From: a virus
DNA: 30,863 nucleotides
Reading direction: 5' to 3' (one strand)
Virus record (IMG/VR): IMGVR_UViG_3300014502_000024
Coordinates: 1-30,863 of that record
Shown: piece by piece, positions 1 to 4,322 of the stretch
Numbering within the stretch: the stretch's first letter is position 1
How the letters are laid out: each line of letters begins with the position of its first letter
Made by a program: the position numbers and the translations under genes
Notes under the pieces: generated by a model
The model's input: the letters and a program-made list of their open reading frames with translations, nothing else
What the model was told of the DNA's origin: nothing
Database searches by the model: none

Positions 1-84
1 CGCGGCCCTCGCCTTGTCGAGCGCGGCCCTCGCCTTGACGTACGCGGCACCGGCCTTGTCGTACGCGGCCCTCGCCTTGACGTA
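1..84. repeat. 21-bp tandem repeat, four units, inside a gene
   Basis: Four consecutive 21-bp units occupy 1-21, 22-42, 43-63 and 64-84. Each begins cgcggc and carries the core ccttg near its middle. Units 2 and 4 are identical. Units 1 and 3 differ at a few positions. The period is a multiple of three, so each unit codes for one heptapeptide of the leftward protein. The array reaches the window edge, so its true copy number is unknown. Confidence 0.85.
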
Positions 85-261
85 CGCGGGGATTGTGGAC
101 ACGTCTGCCAGCTGAAACAGCCGATTGCGCTCGGGTCGTTCCACTTCGGGCTTGTTGCTGTTGATGAACTTCGAGCGCCGTCGAGCCTCGTCGGCAGTCA
201 TGTACCACAACGGCCCGCCCTGGTGCCACGGGTGCCAGTAAAAACCGTCCTGGAACTCCAT
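1..261 (-). CDS. Hypothetical protein with C-terminal heptapeptide repeats (3' end cut by window edge)
   Basis: An open leftward frame starts at ATG 261-259 and runs off the left edge, giving 87 visible codons. It has an AAGGA ribosome binding site about seven bases upstream. The N-terminal part (MEFQDGFYWHPWHQGG) is aromatic and fairly compact. From about residue 60 it becomes an Ala/Lys/Arg/Tyr-rich run of seven-residue repeats (AYVKARA, AYDKAGA, AYVKARA, ALDKARA) encoded by a 21-bp DNA repeat, which probably continues beyond the window. Such repeats predict a long charged helix. I do not recognise the family and assign no function. It is the last visible gene of the leftward cluster, downstream of a strong hairpin at 313-366. 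Confidence 0.75.
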   Translation of the reverse strand, partial: MEFQDGFYWHPWHQGGPLWYMTADEARRRSKFINSNKPEVERPERNRLFQLADVSTIPAYVKARAAYDKAGAAYVKARAALDKARAA

Positions 262-279
262 ACGTGATCCTTTCATGCT

Positions 280-789
280 TCAGTTTGCCGGATGCCGTCT
301 GGCGTCCGCTCCTGCCGGGGAGACGTCGGATCGGGGAGGTGAACCGATCCGGTACGTACCCCGGCAGGCGTGGAATGCAGAACGAGCGCTAAGCGTACAC
401 CTCGAACGGGATCGTTTCGCGGCCCGTGGCATGCCACGGCAGACCAAACCACCCCAGCGGCCCGGGACGGCGGCCTCGATCATAACGACCTCGCCGGTTG
501 GGCGGTAGCCCTCGGCGACAAGTGCCGCGCGGACGTGGCCCATGAGCTTGGATGTGGTCACGCTGTACTTGCGGGTCGTGAGCGCGATCCGCGCCTGCCC
601 GTGGCAGTCATCAGCGAACCGATGCGCCACGATGGTGCGGTACGAGTACAGATCGTACTCGCCGGGGTTGTCCACGTCAGGGACAGAGTCCACGCGATAG
701 CCGCCGGGAACCGGGGCTTTCGCGGTGTGCATGCTGCGACCTTCGATGAATGCGCGGATGACTTCATCCGTGGTGCCGACGTGCTTCAT
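280..789 (-). CDS. Hypothetical phage protein, probable frameshift near its 3' end
   Basis: The start ATG (789-787) overlaps the stop of the preceding leftward gene as ATGA, so translation is coupled. The open frame is 169 aa, but only the first 113 or so residues look like protein (for example RVDSVPDVDNPGEYDLYSYR and GHVRAALVAEGYRPTGEVVM). After that it turns into Ser/Arg/Cys-rich sequence typical of a wrong frame. Adding one base in the CCCC run at 452-455 (GGGG on the coding strand) switches to a frame reading GLPWHATGRETIPFEVYA followed by TAG at 391-389. That would give a product of 133 aa ending at 389. I therefore think the real gene ends at 389, and that either the assembly has a one-base error or the gene is truly broken. 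The family is not recognised. Confidence 0.6.
   Translation of the reverse strand: MKHVGTTDEVIRAFIEGRSMHTAKAPVPGGYRVDSVPDVDNPGEYDLYSYRTIVAHRFADDCHGQARIALTTRKYSVTTSKLMGHVRAALVAEGYRPTGEVVMIEAAVPGRWGGLVCRGMPRAAKRSRSRCTLSARSAFHACRGTYRIGSPPRSDVSPAGADARRHPAN
313..366 (-). ncRNA. Large intergenic hairpin with an anti-Shine-Dalgarno loop
   Basis: Two nested perfect stems are visible: 313-320 with 359-366 (8 bp) and 327-334 with 344-351 (8 bp), separated by a small internal loop. The terminal loop is 335-343. Read leftward, in the direction of the flanking genes, the loop is TTCACCTCC. Its TCACCTCC part equals the conserved 3' end of bacterial 16S rRNA and is complementary to the GGAGGT boxes used by neighbouring leftward genes. 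Read rightward the loop is GGAGGTGAA. It lies between the likely true end of the upstream gene (389) and the next start (261). There is no T-tract, so it is not a classical intrinsic terminator. A regulatory role is inferred only. Confidence 0.55.
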
Positions 790-1061
790 GCGTCACCAGC
801 CTCGTTCATCATGGCGGCAATCTCGGCCCAACGGCAAAAGCGCAGTTGCGCACCGTCGCGGGTCACTGATCCCATCCATGCCGACGCGAACCGGCGCGCC
901 TGTGCGGCCGTTACGCGGTGGGCGAGCCGGTTCGCTTCTGCGACCATCGCCCAATACAGTGGCTCGTCATTGCCGAGCCATAGCGCGACGTTCCAGGTAG
1001 TCCAGTTGGCCCACCCGTTAAACGTCTCGTCGTTCCTAGACTCCCGAGCGGAGACTGCCAT
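786..1061 (-). CDS. Small phage protein with NWTTWNVALWLGND motif, function unknown
   Basis: This is a 91-aa product with ATG at 1061-1059 and a GGAGG box nine bases upstream. Residues 19-32 read NWTTWNVALWLGND. This NWxTWxVxLWxxND signature recurs in many short phage proteins of unknown function, and I recognise the signature rather than a named, studied gene. The rest is a predicted helical domain (YWAMVAEANRLAHRVTAAQARRFASAWMG) with several Trp and Arg residues. The stop overlaps the start of the next leftward gene by four bases, so the two are co-translated. It is probably an early accessory protein, but nothing in the sequence gives its activity. Confidence 0.8.
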   Translation of the reverse strand: MAVSARESRNDETFNGWANWTTWNVALWLGNDEPLYWAMVAEANRLAHRVTAAQARRFASAWMGSVTRDGAQLRFCRWAEIAAMMNEAGDA

Positions 1062-1152
1062 TACTCAGAACCTCCGTGTCCCGACCGGGTTGACGGGCGG
1101 GCTCGTGGCACCATTGTCGCATACGCGTCAAGTGGCGCCACGGGTCCGGCTG

Positions 1153-1545
1153 TCAGCTGGCGGCCTTGCTAGGCCACATCGTGACGCATTCGCACCAGTC
1201 GGCCGAGTGTCGGCCGTGCCATTCCCGCCCGCCGGGCGCAACGGCCGTGATCGCCACGAGTCGGCCGATGTTGCCACGGTAGACTCGGCGCGACACTACG
1301 CGCATGAGCGGCATGGTGCCCGCTAGGGTCAGCTTTGGAGCGGTCCAGTTGAGAGTACCCAGACCGATGCGCGTCGGCGTCTCGCCCGTGTCGTACAGCA
1401 TGACCGGGCCGGTCCCGGCCGCTATGTCTGCCGCTATAGCGGCATCGGCGCACGCGTCGCACATGCTCGGGCCGCCATTCGGTGCGTGCCATATGCCCGG
1501 CACTAACGAGTCCGGCCGTGCCGGTTCGTGTCCACAATCTAGCAT
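1153..1545 (-). CDS. Hypothetical zinc-ribbon-like phage protein
   Basis: A 130-aa product starts at ATG 1545-1543 with a GGAGG box nine bases upstream. The N-terminus has Cys4 and His6 (MLDCGHEP), then Cys29 and Cys32 (MCDAC), a likely zinc-binding knuckle. The following region (TGPVMLYDTGETPTRIG) and the Gly/Trp-rich end (GGREWHGRHSADWCECVTMW) look like a small beta domain. Actinobacteriophages and related metagenomic phages commonly carry short accessory proteins that begin LDCGH. Their function is unknown to me. It shares a 15-of-16-base leader motif with the next gene upstream. Confidence 0.8.
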   Translation of the reverse strand: MLDCGHEPARPDSLVPGIWHAPNGGPSMCDACADAAIAADIAAGTGPVMLYDTGETPTRIGLGTLNWTAPKLTLAGTMPLMRVVSRRVYRGNIGRLVAITAVAPGGREWHGRHSADWCECVTMWPSKAAS

Positions 1546-1669
1546 TATCGCGTACCTCCGACGTATGCCACGAGGTGTGGCTTTCGAGTATCGTTGTGAT
1601 ACTCGCCCCTGCCGTCATGCGCTCCCGACGTATGGCGGCAGGTGTGAGGATCAGCTTTCGCCTAGTGGC
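1546..1669 (-). promoter_or_regulatory. Intergenic leader with stem-loop and repeated CCGACGTATG motif
   Basis: This 124-base gap has no convincing gene. It contains a perfect inverted repeat at 1585-1592 and 1598-1605 (half-site CGAGTATC) around a 5-base spacer, which could be an RNA hairpin or a protein operator. The motif CCGACGTATG (plus strand) occurs at 1558-1567 and 1625-1634, and again inside the next gene at 2105-2114. The segment 1553-1568 next to the ribosome binding site matches 1888-1903 at 15 of 16 bases. No clear promoter boxes are seen. Confidence 0.5.
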
Positions 1670-1879
1670 TCAGAGTGCGAATTCACCTCCACAGCGCAGG
1701 CATGTGCGACCGACAAACTCGTCGTCGCGGCCCCACTGACTCGCGGGGAGTTTGGGATACTGGCAGTGGCACTCGGGCCGGTCTGCCGCGACCGCCTCAC
1801 TGTACGCTGTCTGTCGCGCCAGCTGCGCGGCCCTTTGGGAGTCGGCCGTACGTGTGGCGGAACCGTCACGGAATTGCAT
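1670..1879 (-). CDS. Small putative zinc-finger protein
   Basis: A 69-aa product starts at ATG 1879-1877 with a GGAGG box ten bases upstream. The N-terminal half is a predicted Ala/Arg-rich helix. The C-terminal half carries Cys37-x-Cys39 (CHC) and Cys60-x2-Cys63 (TCLRCGGEF), which would fit a single zinc ribbon. Length, position and motif fit the small accessory proteins typical of phage early regions. The family is not recognised. The final residues GGEFAL run straight into the stop, so the zinc knuckle is the C-terminal element. Confidence 0.75.
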   Translation of the reverse strand: MQFRDGSATRTADSQRAAQLARQTAYSEAVAADRPECHCQYPKLPASQWGRDDEFVGRTCLRCGGEFAL

Positions 1880-1931
1880 GGTAGATGTACCTCCGATGTA
1901 TGCGGTGCTCGTCGCAACGTATGCGGCGAGG

Positions 1932-1951
1932 TATGGCGTTTTGGCGCCATA
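1932..1951 (-). repeat. Intergenic hairpin
   Basis: TATGGCG (1932-1938) pairs with CGCCATA (1945-1951) across a 6-base loop in the 86-base gap between two leftward genes. The same gap carries repeated TATGCGG words. A role as an operator or in mRNA processing cannot be told from sequence. Confidence 0.5.
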
Positions 1952-1965
1952 GTGTGAGCAGACGT

Positions 1966-2304
1966 TTAGACCTGCACCTCCTTGGCGGCGCCAAAGTCCC
2001 AGACTGCCAGTTGGTGAGTCTGCCGCGCCAAGTACAGCGCGGCTGCGAGGTTTGGCACGACGGCGACCGGATCGACGTGCACCACGTCATCCTTGATCCA
2101 TGTCCCGACGTATGCGCACCGGAACCGTGCCGCGACCTTGCGGACTGCCACTGCCAGCCGTGCCACGTCTGCCAGTGGCAGCTGCGCGGCCGTGCCGTCT
2201 GCCAGACCGACCGCGTAGCCTTGACGCGGGCTGTACGGCCGGAGCGTGACGGCATCGAACGTGCCCCCACCATCGCGCGCCGTGAGTGTGGATATCGTGT
2301 CCAT
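1966..2304 (-). CDS. Conserved phage protein of unknown function (AYVGTWIKDD.VHVDPV family)
   Basis: A 112-aa product starts at ATG 2304-2302 with a GAGGT box about six bases upstream. I recognise the pattern from many actinobacteriophage and prophage-like proteins. It has an N-terminal DGGGTFDAVTLRPYSPRQGY segment, a central helix (LADVARLAVAVRKVAARF), then YVGTWIKDDVVHVDPVAVV and a C-terminal helix ending in LAVWDF. These proteins lack a known biochemical role but are widespread in actinobacterial mobile elements, which is one of the better host hints in the window. Both the glycine-rich N-terminal turn and the GTW motif are intact, so the gene appears complete. Confidence 0.8.
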   Translation of the reverse strand: MDTISTLTARDGGGTFDAVTLRPYSPRQGYAVGLADGTAAQLPLADVARLAVAVRKVAARFRCAYVGTWIKDDVVHVDPVAVVPNLAAALYLARQTHQLAVWDFGAAKEVQV

Positions 2305-2318
2305 TGGCGTTACCTCGT

Positions 2319-2397
2319 GCTATCGTCGATCCGGCTAGACTGCCGGCTGTAGGGCCGCGACTGGCGCGGCCCTACCGTCGCGAGTCTAGCCGATAGC
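2319..2397 (-). ncRNA. Long multi-stem palindromic element between two genes
   Basis: Three nested inverted repeats are visible. The outer one is GCTATCG (2319-2325) with CGATAGC (2391-2397). The middle one is GGCTAGACT (2333-2341) with AGTCTAGCC (2383-2391). The inner one is TAGGGCCGCG (2350-2359) with CGCGGCCCTA (2365-2374) around a 5-base loop. The outer and middle arms share base 2391. The right edge overlaps the stop codon of the preceding leftward gene (2388-2386). There is no T-tract. It could be a terminator-like or processing structure on the leftward transcript, or a cruciform-forming DNA site. Confidence 0.6.
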
Positions 2398-2757
2398 GTA
2401 CAGGATACCGGGATCGGTGACAGCTGAGCCGTGAGTCCAGTTGACGAGCGGCAGACTATCATTCTCGGGCGTACGGGCGAGATATCTCTTGCACGTCTGG
2501 CAGACGTACAGATAGCGCCCGATGATCCACAGCGGGCGTACGTCATGGTCGGTACGTTCGGTCGCCTCGTCTCGTGCGTTGAGGGGATGCACGCCGACGC
2601 CCCGGCGCGAGGTGTACGGCCGGGCGGGCGACGGCTCGTCGCGCGCTTCCTCGATGGTAAACGCGGACCGCTCAACATCGGTCGGATTGACGATAGCGTG
2701 ACTCCAATGGGCGCAGCCTACGCCGTCGCAGTCTAGGGCGTGAAAGGTTATGTTCAT
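2386..2757 (-). CDS. Hypothetical protein with four-cysteine zinc-binding pattern
   Basis: A 123-aa product starts at ATG 2757-2755 with GGAGG about seven bases upstream. Cys10 and Cys15 (ALDCDGVGCAHW) and Cys86-x2-Cys89 (VCQTCKRY) are spaced as two halves of a zinc-binding site. The middle (SPARPYTSRRGVGVHPLN) is Arg/Pro-rich and probably disordered. His6, His17 and His20 are extra possible ligands. The protein is not recognised. Its leader contains tandem palindromes (2800-2828), and its stop lies inside the large stem structure at 2319-2397, so its expression may be tightly controlled. Confidence 0.75.
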   Translation of the reverse strand: MNITFHALDCDGVGCAHWSHAIVNPTDVERSAFTIEEARDEPSPARPYTSRRGVGVHPLNARDEATERTDHDVRPLWIIGRYLYVCQTCKRYLARTPENDSLPLVNWTHGSAVTDPGILYAIG

Positions 2758-2799
2758 GGTAGATACCTCCGCTGTCGGTCGGATCGGTTTGACGGTCCG

Positions 2800-2828
2800 C
2801 TCCAGCGCTGGAGGGTGCCAGCGCTGGC
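2800..2828. promoter_or_regulatory. Tandem CCAGCGCTGG palindromes
   Basis: Two perfect palindromes, 2800-2813 (14 bp) and 2817-2828 (12 bp), share the core CCAGCGCTGG with a 16-bp centre-to-centre spacing. They lie between leftward genes. Because each copy is also the complement of the other, they can form a 10-bp hairpin with a 6-base loop in RNA. Paired dyads one and a half helical turns apart suit a dimeric repressor. A stem-loop at the 3' end of the upstream mRNA is the alternative. Confidence 0.55.
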
Positions 2829-2836
2829 GTGGTACG

Positions 2837-3181
2837 TCAGACGTTGCGCAGTATCTCCAAGGTGAGCTCTAGCGCAACGGTAAAGTCGGCGTCAGCGGCC
2901 GGACCGACTGCCAACATTAGCGCTCGTGTGTTGCCGTTCCACTGAACATCCCCGAATGCCTGACAAACGCGGCGCCGGTCATCCTCGGAGGGTGGGTACT
3001 GGCCCGTCGCCCATGGGGAGCTTGACGCCGTGTTGAGTAGCACCTCCACGAGCCGCCGCTGGCGGGGAGTTAAGTCCCGATCCGCCGAACCGGCTCGCAC
3101 GTCGCGAGCATAGGTGCGAATGATGGACTGATAGGTAACGGTTCGGATCGTTCGGCCGGTCTGAACGTCTGTCTCTTGCAT
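2837..3181 (-). CDS. Hypothetical helical phage protein, first gene of the leftward cluster
   Basis: A 114-aa product. I choose ATG 3181-3179 (MQETDVQTGRTIRTVTYQSI) because a GAGGT box sits eight bases upstream. A longer frame to 3226 has no such signal and would cover a GGCGCC stem-loop. The sequence is mostly predicted alpha-helix (LTPRQRRLVEVLLNTASS, FTVALELTLEIL) with a conserved-looking DVQWNGNTRALM stretch. The family is not recognised. Being closest to the control region, it is likely the first translated gene of the leftward transcript. Confidence 0.7.
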   Translation of the reverse strand: MQETDVQTGRTIRTVTYQSIIRTYARDVRAGSADRDLTPRQRRLVEVLLNTASSSPWATGQYPPSEDDRRRVCQAFGDVQWNGNTRALMLAVGPAADADFTVALELTLEILRNV

Positions 3182-3202
3182 CGGATCGTACCTCGTTCGG
3201 TC

Positions 3203-3218
3203 GGCGCCGTTCGGCGCC
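3203..3218 (-). repeat. GGCGCC stem-loop upstream of the first leftward gene
   Basis: Two copies of GGCGCC (3203-3208 and 3213-3218) are separated by four bases and can pair with each other. They lie about ten bases upstream of the GAGGT box of the gene that starts at 3181. This is a possible 5'-UTR hairpin on the leftward mRNA. Confidence 0.4.
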
Positions 3219-3309
3219 TGCAACAATCATAGGGCTGCGTGCCCGTCGTGCGCGGCGCCGAAAGTACCAAAGGCATAGGACGTTCGTACTGTTCGGCGTG
3301 TTGTCGGCA

Positions 3310-3416
3310 GTCGTGCGCTGTCGTGGCATGGTACAGGGTAGACGGCGTGTCCGCCCATTGCATGCCCAACACGCCATACTGTTTAGTAAACGTTTAGTAA
3401 ACAGACAGCGCACGAC
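3310..3416. repeat. 13-bp inverted repeat pair
   Basis: GTCGTGCGCTGTC (3310-3322) is the exact reverse complement of 3404-3416. The right arm is followed at once by a second, overlapping ACGACAGCGC copy. Inside lie a 9-bp arm CAACACGCC (3367-3375), complementary to 3295-3303, and most of the 26-bp palindrome. Confidence 0.7.
3379..3404. promoter_or_regulatory. 26-bp near-perfect palindrome, two GTTTAGTAAAC units
   Basis: The 26 bases form a palindrome in which 12 of 13 base pairs are complementary; only one symmetric pair (G/G) fails. It can also be read as two adjacent copies of the odd palindrome GTTTA-G-TAAAC (3381-3391 and 3392-3402) around the centre TAAACGTTTA. It is an AT-rich island in GC-rich DNA. 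The symmetry is typical of a repressor or initiator binding site. On the leftward strand it overlaps a weak TTTACT-N17-TATGGC promoter-like pair. Confidence 0.7.
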
Positions 3417-3490
3417 AGCGCTGTTGCGTCATACATGCATGCTGCGTTCGTGCTCAACACGAGGGGCGCGCGGTCCGGTTTGGAGCGATA

Positions 3491-3504
3491 CCCACCCGGG
3501 TGGG
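3491..3504. repeat. 14-bp palindrome
   Basis: CCCACCCGGGTGGG is a perfect palindrome just before the direct-repeat array. It could be a protein site or part of the structured region. No more can be said. Confidence 0.5.
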
Positions 3505-3542
3505 GAGTAGGTTTCGTGGCGCGGGTGGTGCGGGCGGACAGT

Positions 3543-3653
3543 CCGGGTCCACCCCTGCCGGGCAACAACCTTCCGTGACCCCGGGTCCACCTTCCGTGAC
3601 CCCGGGTCCACCTTCCGTGACCCCGGGTCCACCCCTGCCGGGCAACAACCTTC
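3543..3653. repeat. Nested repeat array: 31-bp direct repeats flanking three 21-bp units
   Basis: Identical 31-bp copies lie at 3543-3573 and 3623-3653, each ending with GGGCAACAACCTTC. Between and partly overlapping them are three perfect copies of a 21-bp unit (3569-3589, 3590-3610, 3611-3631), each containing CCGTGACCCCGGGTCC. CCCGGG and GGGTCC words recur throughout. The frames through it (heptapeptides such as PSVTPGP or WTRGHGR) look low-complexity and lack a ribosome binding site, so I treat it as non-coding iteron-like DNA. An origin role is inferred. Confidence 0.75.
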
Positions 3654-3695
3654 ACGTGAACGTCAAGGTTGTGGCACCCGCCATCGGCAGAAGTC

Positions 3696-3709
3696 GTCAG
3701 CCGGCTGAC
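3696..3709. promoter_or_regulatory. Palindrome GTCAGCCGGCTGAC (first of two related copies)
   Basis: This is a perfect 14-bp palindrome. Its 10-bp core CAGCCGGCTG recurs at 3894-3903, 196 bases away. The two copies alternate with the two TCGTATACGA palindromes ahead of the first rightward gene. Confidence 0.5.
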
Positions 3710-3780
3710 GGGTTTAGCCCCGGAATTGAGCACAAACTGACGGGATGACGGGTTCCGCTTTACCCTCCTACTGAACGGAC

Positions 3781-3794
3781 TATCGTATACGATA
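3781..3794. promoter_or_regulatory. Palindrome TATCGTATACGATA (upstream operator copy)
   Basis: This is a perfect 14-bp palindrome. Its core TCGTATACGA is repeated at 3936-3945, where it overlaps the -10 box of the first rightward promoter. A shared binding protein at both sites is a reasonable inference. Confidence 0.55.
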
Positions 3795-3893
3795 TGTGGC
3801 TCTACGAAGCTACAATATAGGGAAGGTAGTCAGGGTCGTCAGGAGCCCGAAATCCCCTCGTGGATGTTGGGGTCTTGTGCGGTAAAGGGTAGT

Positions 3894-3903
3894 CAGCCGG
3901 CTG
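3894..3903. promoter_or_regulatory. Palindrome CAGCCGGCTG (second copy)
   Basis: This repeats the core of the palindrome at 3696-3709 just upstream of the TTGACA box at 3918. It is a likely partner site. Confidence 0.45.
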
Positions 3904-3917
3904 GTCGGGGCCGTCAG

Positions 3918-3946
3918 TTGACACGAATCTAACGTTCGTATACGAT
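3918..3946 (+). promoter_or_regulatory. Strong SigA-type promoter for a leaderless gene, with operator over the -10
   Basis: The -35 box TTGACA (3918-3923) is a perfect consensus. It is followed by a 17-bp spacer and the -10 box TACGAT (3941-3946). The ATG begins at 3954, only seven bases past the -10, so transcription should start at or next to the start codon and the mRNA would be leaderless. No Shine-Dalgarno sequence is present. The palindrome TCGTATACGA (3936-3945) overlaps the -10, so a protein bound there would block the promoter. Confidence 0.8.
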
Positions 3947-3953
3947 CCTGGGT

Positions 3954-4208
3954 ATGGACCTGGATACCGCCGAACAACTGCACCGCTTTGCCGTTGAAGC
4001 ACTGGCCGAAGACGTCGCTGGCCGGGTCACGCCGGCTGAGCTATACAGGGCGTATGTGGCTTGGTACCACTCCAAGCCGAGAAAGCTCTGGGTGCTGGAG
4101 ACGCCGAACCAGCTGGGTCGCTGGATGACAATGAGGTACACCCGCCGCCGAGGCGCCACGGGATCGGTCTACCGGGGCATCAAACTGCTACCGGCAAGGG
4201 TTGGTTGA
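3954..4208 (+). CDS. Small winged-helix protein resembling the D5 helicase C-terminal domain; possible regulator
   Basis: An 84-aa product from a leaderless ATG. Residues 25-55 (VTPAELYRAYVAWYHSKP...LGRWM) and the end (TRRRGATGSVYRGIKLL) follow the pattern of the winged-helix domain found at the C-terminus of D5-like phage primase-helicases. The helicase in this window has the matching segment VSAGTLWSAYQEWC...RAAFGLALGRKF. Here the domain stands alone with no ATPase. As the first gene after the control region, with a palindrome over its own -10 box, it could be an autoregulated DNA-binding regulator or a replication accessory factor. The fold call is by pattern. The regulator role is inference. 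Confidence 0.7.
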   Translation: MDLDTAEQLHRFAVEALAEDVAGRVTPAELYRAYVAWYHSKPRKLWVLETPNQLGRWMTMRYTRRRGATGSVYRGIKLLPARVG

Positions 4209-4234
4209 CACTAGTTGACAACCCGTGATATAGT
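4205..4234 (+). promoter_or_regulatory. Second rightward promoter
   Basis: TTGACA (4205-4210, overlapping the stop of the previous gene) is followed by an 18-bp spacer and TATAGT (4229-4234). A second TTGACA at 4215-4220 has no -10 at the right distance. Transcription would start near 4241 and give a leader of about 80 bases before the GTG at 4323. This leader is rich in GCCGGC words and can form stems (for example GGGCA/TGCCC at 4244-4255). Confidence 0.6.
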
Positions 4235-4322
4235 TCGGGAGATCGGGCAACTGCCCACAGACACCAACGCCGGCAGCGCCGGCAGTTCAGCCGGCTCGGC
4301 CGGCGGAAAGGGATTCAACACC

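Larger units (their letters stand above)
3182..3953. other. Divergent non-coding control region, possible replication origin or switch
   Basis: These 772 bases separate the leftward and rightward genes. I find no frame with both a credible start and protein-like composition. The region is dense in repeats: 9-bp inverted arms at 3295-3303 and 3367-3375, 13-bp inverted arms at 3310-3322 and 3404-3416, a 26-bp near-palindrome at 3379-3404, a 14-bp palindrome at 3491-3504, a nested direct-repeat array at 3543-3653, and two pairs of alternating palindromes between 3696 and 3945. Such a divergent junction in a phage is the usual place for the transcription switch, repressor operators and sometimes the origin. 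Which of these applies cannot be decided from sequence alone. Confidence 0.6.

Noticed and set aside
370-1326. Rightward 318-aa open frame opposite the leftward genes
   Set aside because: It is Arg/Ala/Ser-rich, has no ribosome binding site and overlaps three leftward genes with good starts and motifs.
1169-1618. Leftward 149-aa open frame overlapping the LDCGH gene
   Set aside because: It is the wrong frame of a better gene, with His/Arg-rich composition and no start signal.
3182-3226. Longer start for the leftward gene at 3181
   Set aside because: There is no ribosome binding site before 3226, while GAGGT precedes 3181. The extra part covers a GGCGCC stem-loop.
3227-3232. TATGAT -10-like box for the leftward operon
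   Set aside because: No acceptable -35 lies 16-18 bases upstream on that strand, and no extended -10 TG is present.
3070-3372. Leftward 100-aa frame in the control region (contains TLYHATTAHD)
   Set aside because: The start lacks a ribosome binding site, it overlaps the well-supported gene ending at 2837, and it crosses the inverted repeats. The YHAT string is probably chance.
3543-3653. Possible CRISPR array
   Set aside because: The 21-bp units are head to tail with no spacers between them, and there are no cas genes.
3500-3748. Rightward 82-aa frame with PSVTPGP repeats
   Set aside because: GTG start without a ribosome binding site and low-complexity product. The repeat is better explained as non-coding direct repeats.
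4215-4322. TTG start adding 36 residues to the gene at 4323
   Set aside because: The TTG is part of a TTGACA box and the added segment is Gly/Ser/Ala-rich leader with stems. GTG 4323 has a better ribosome binding site.
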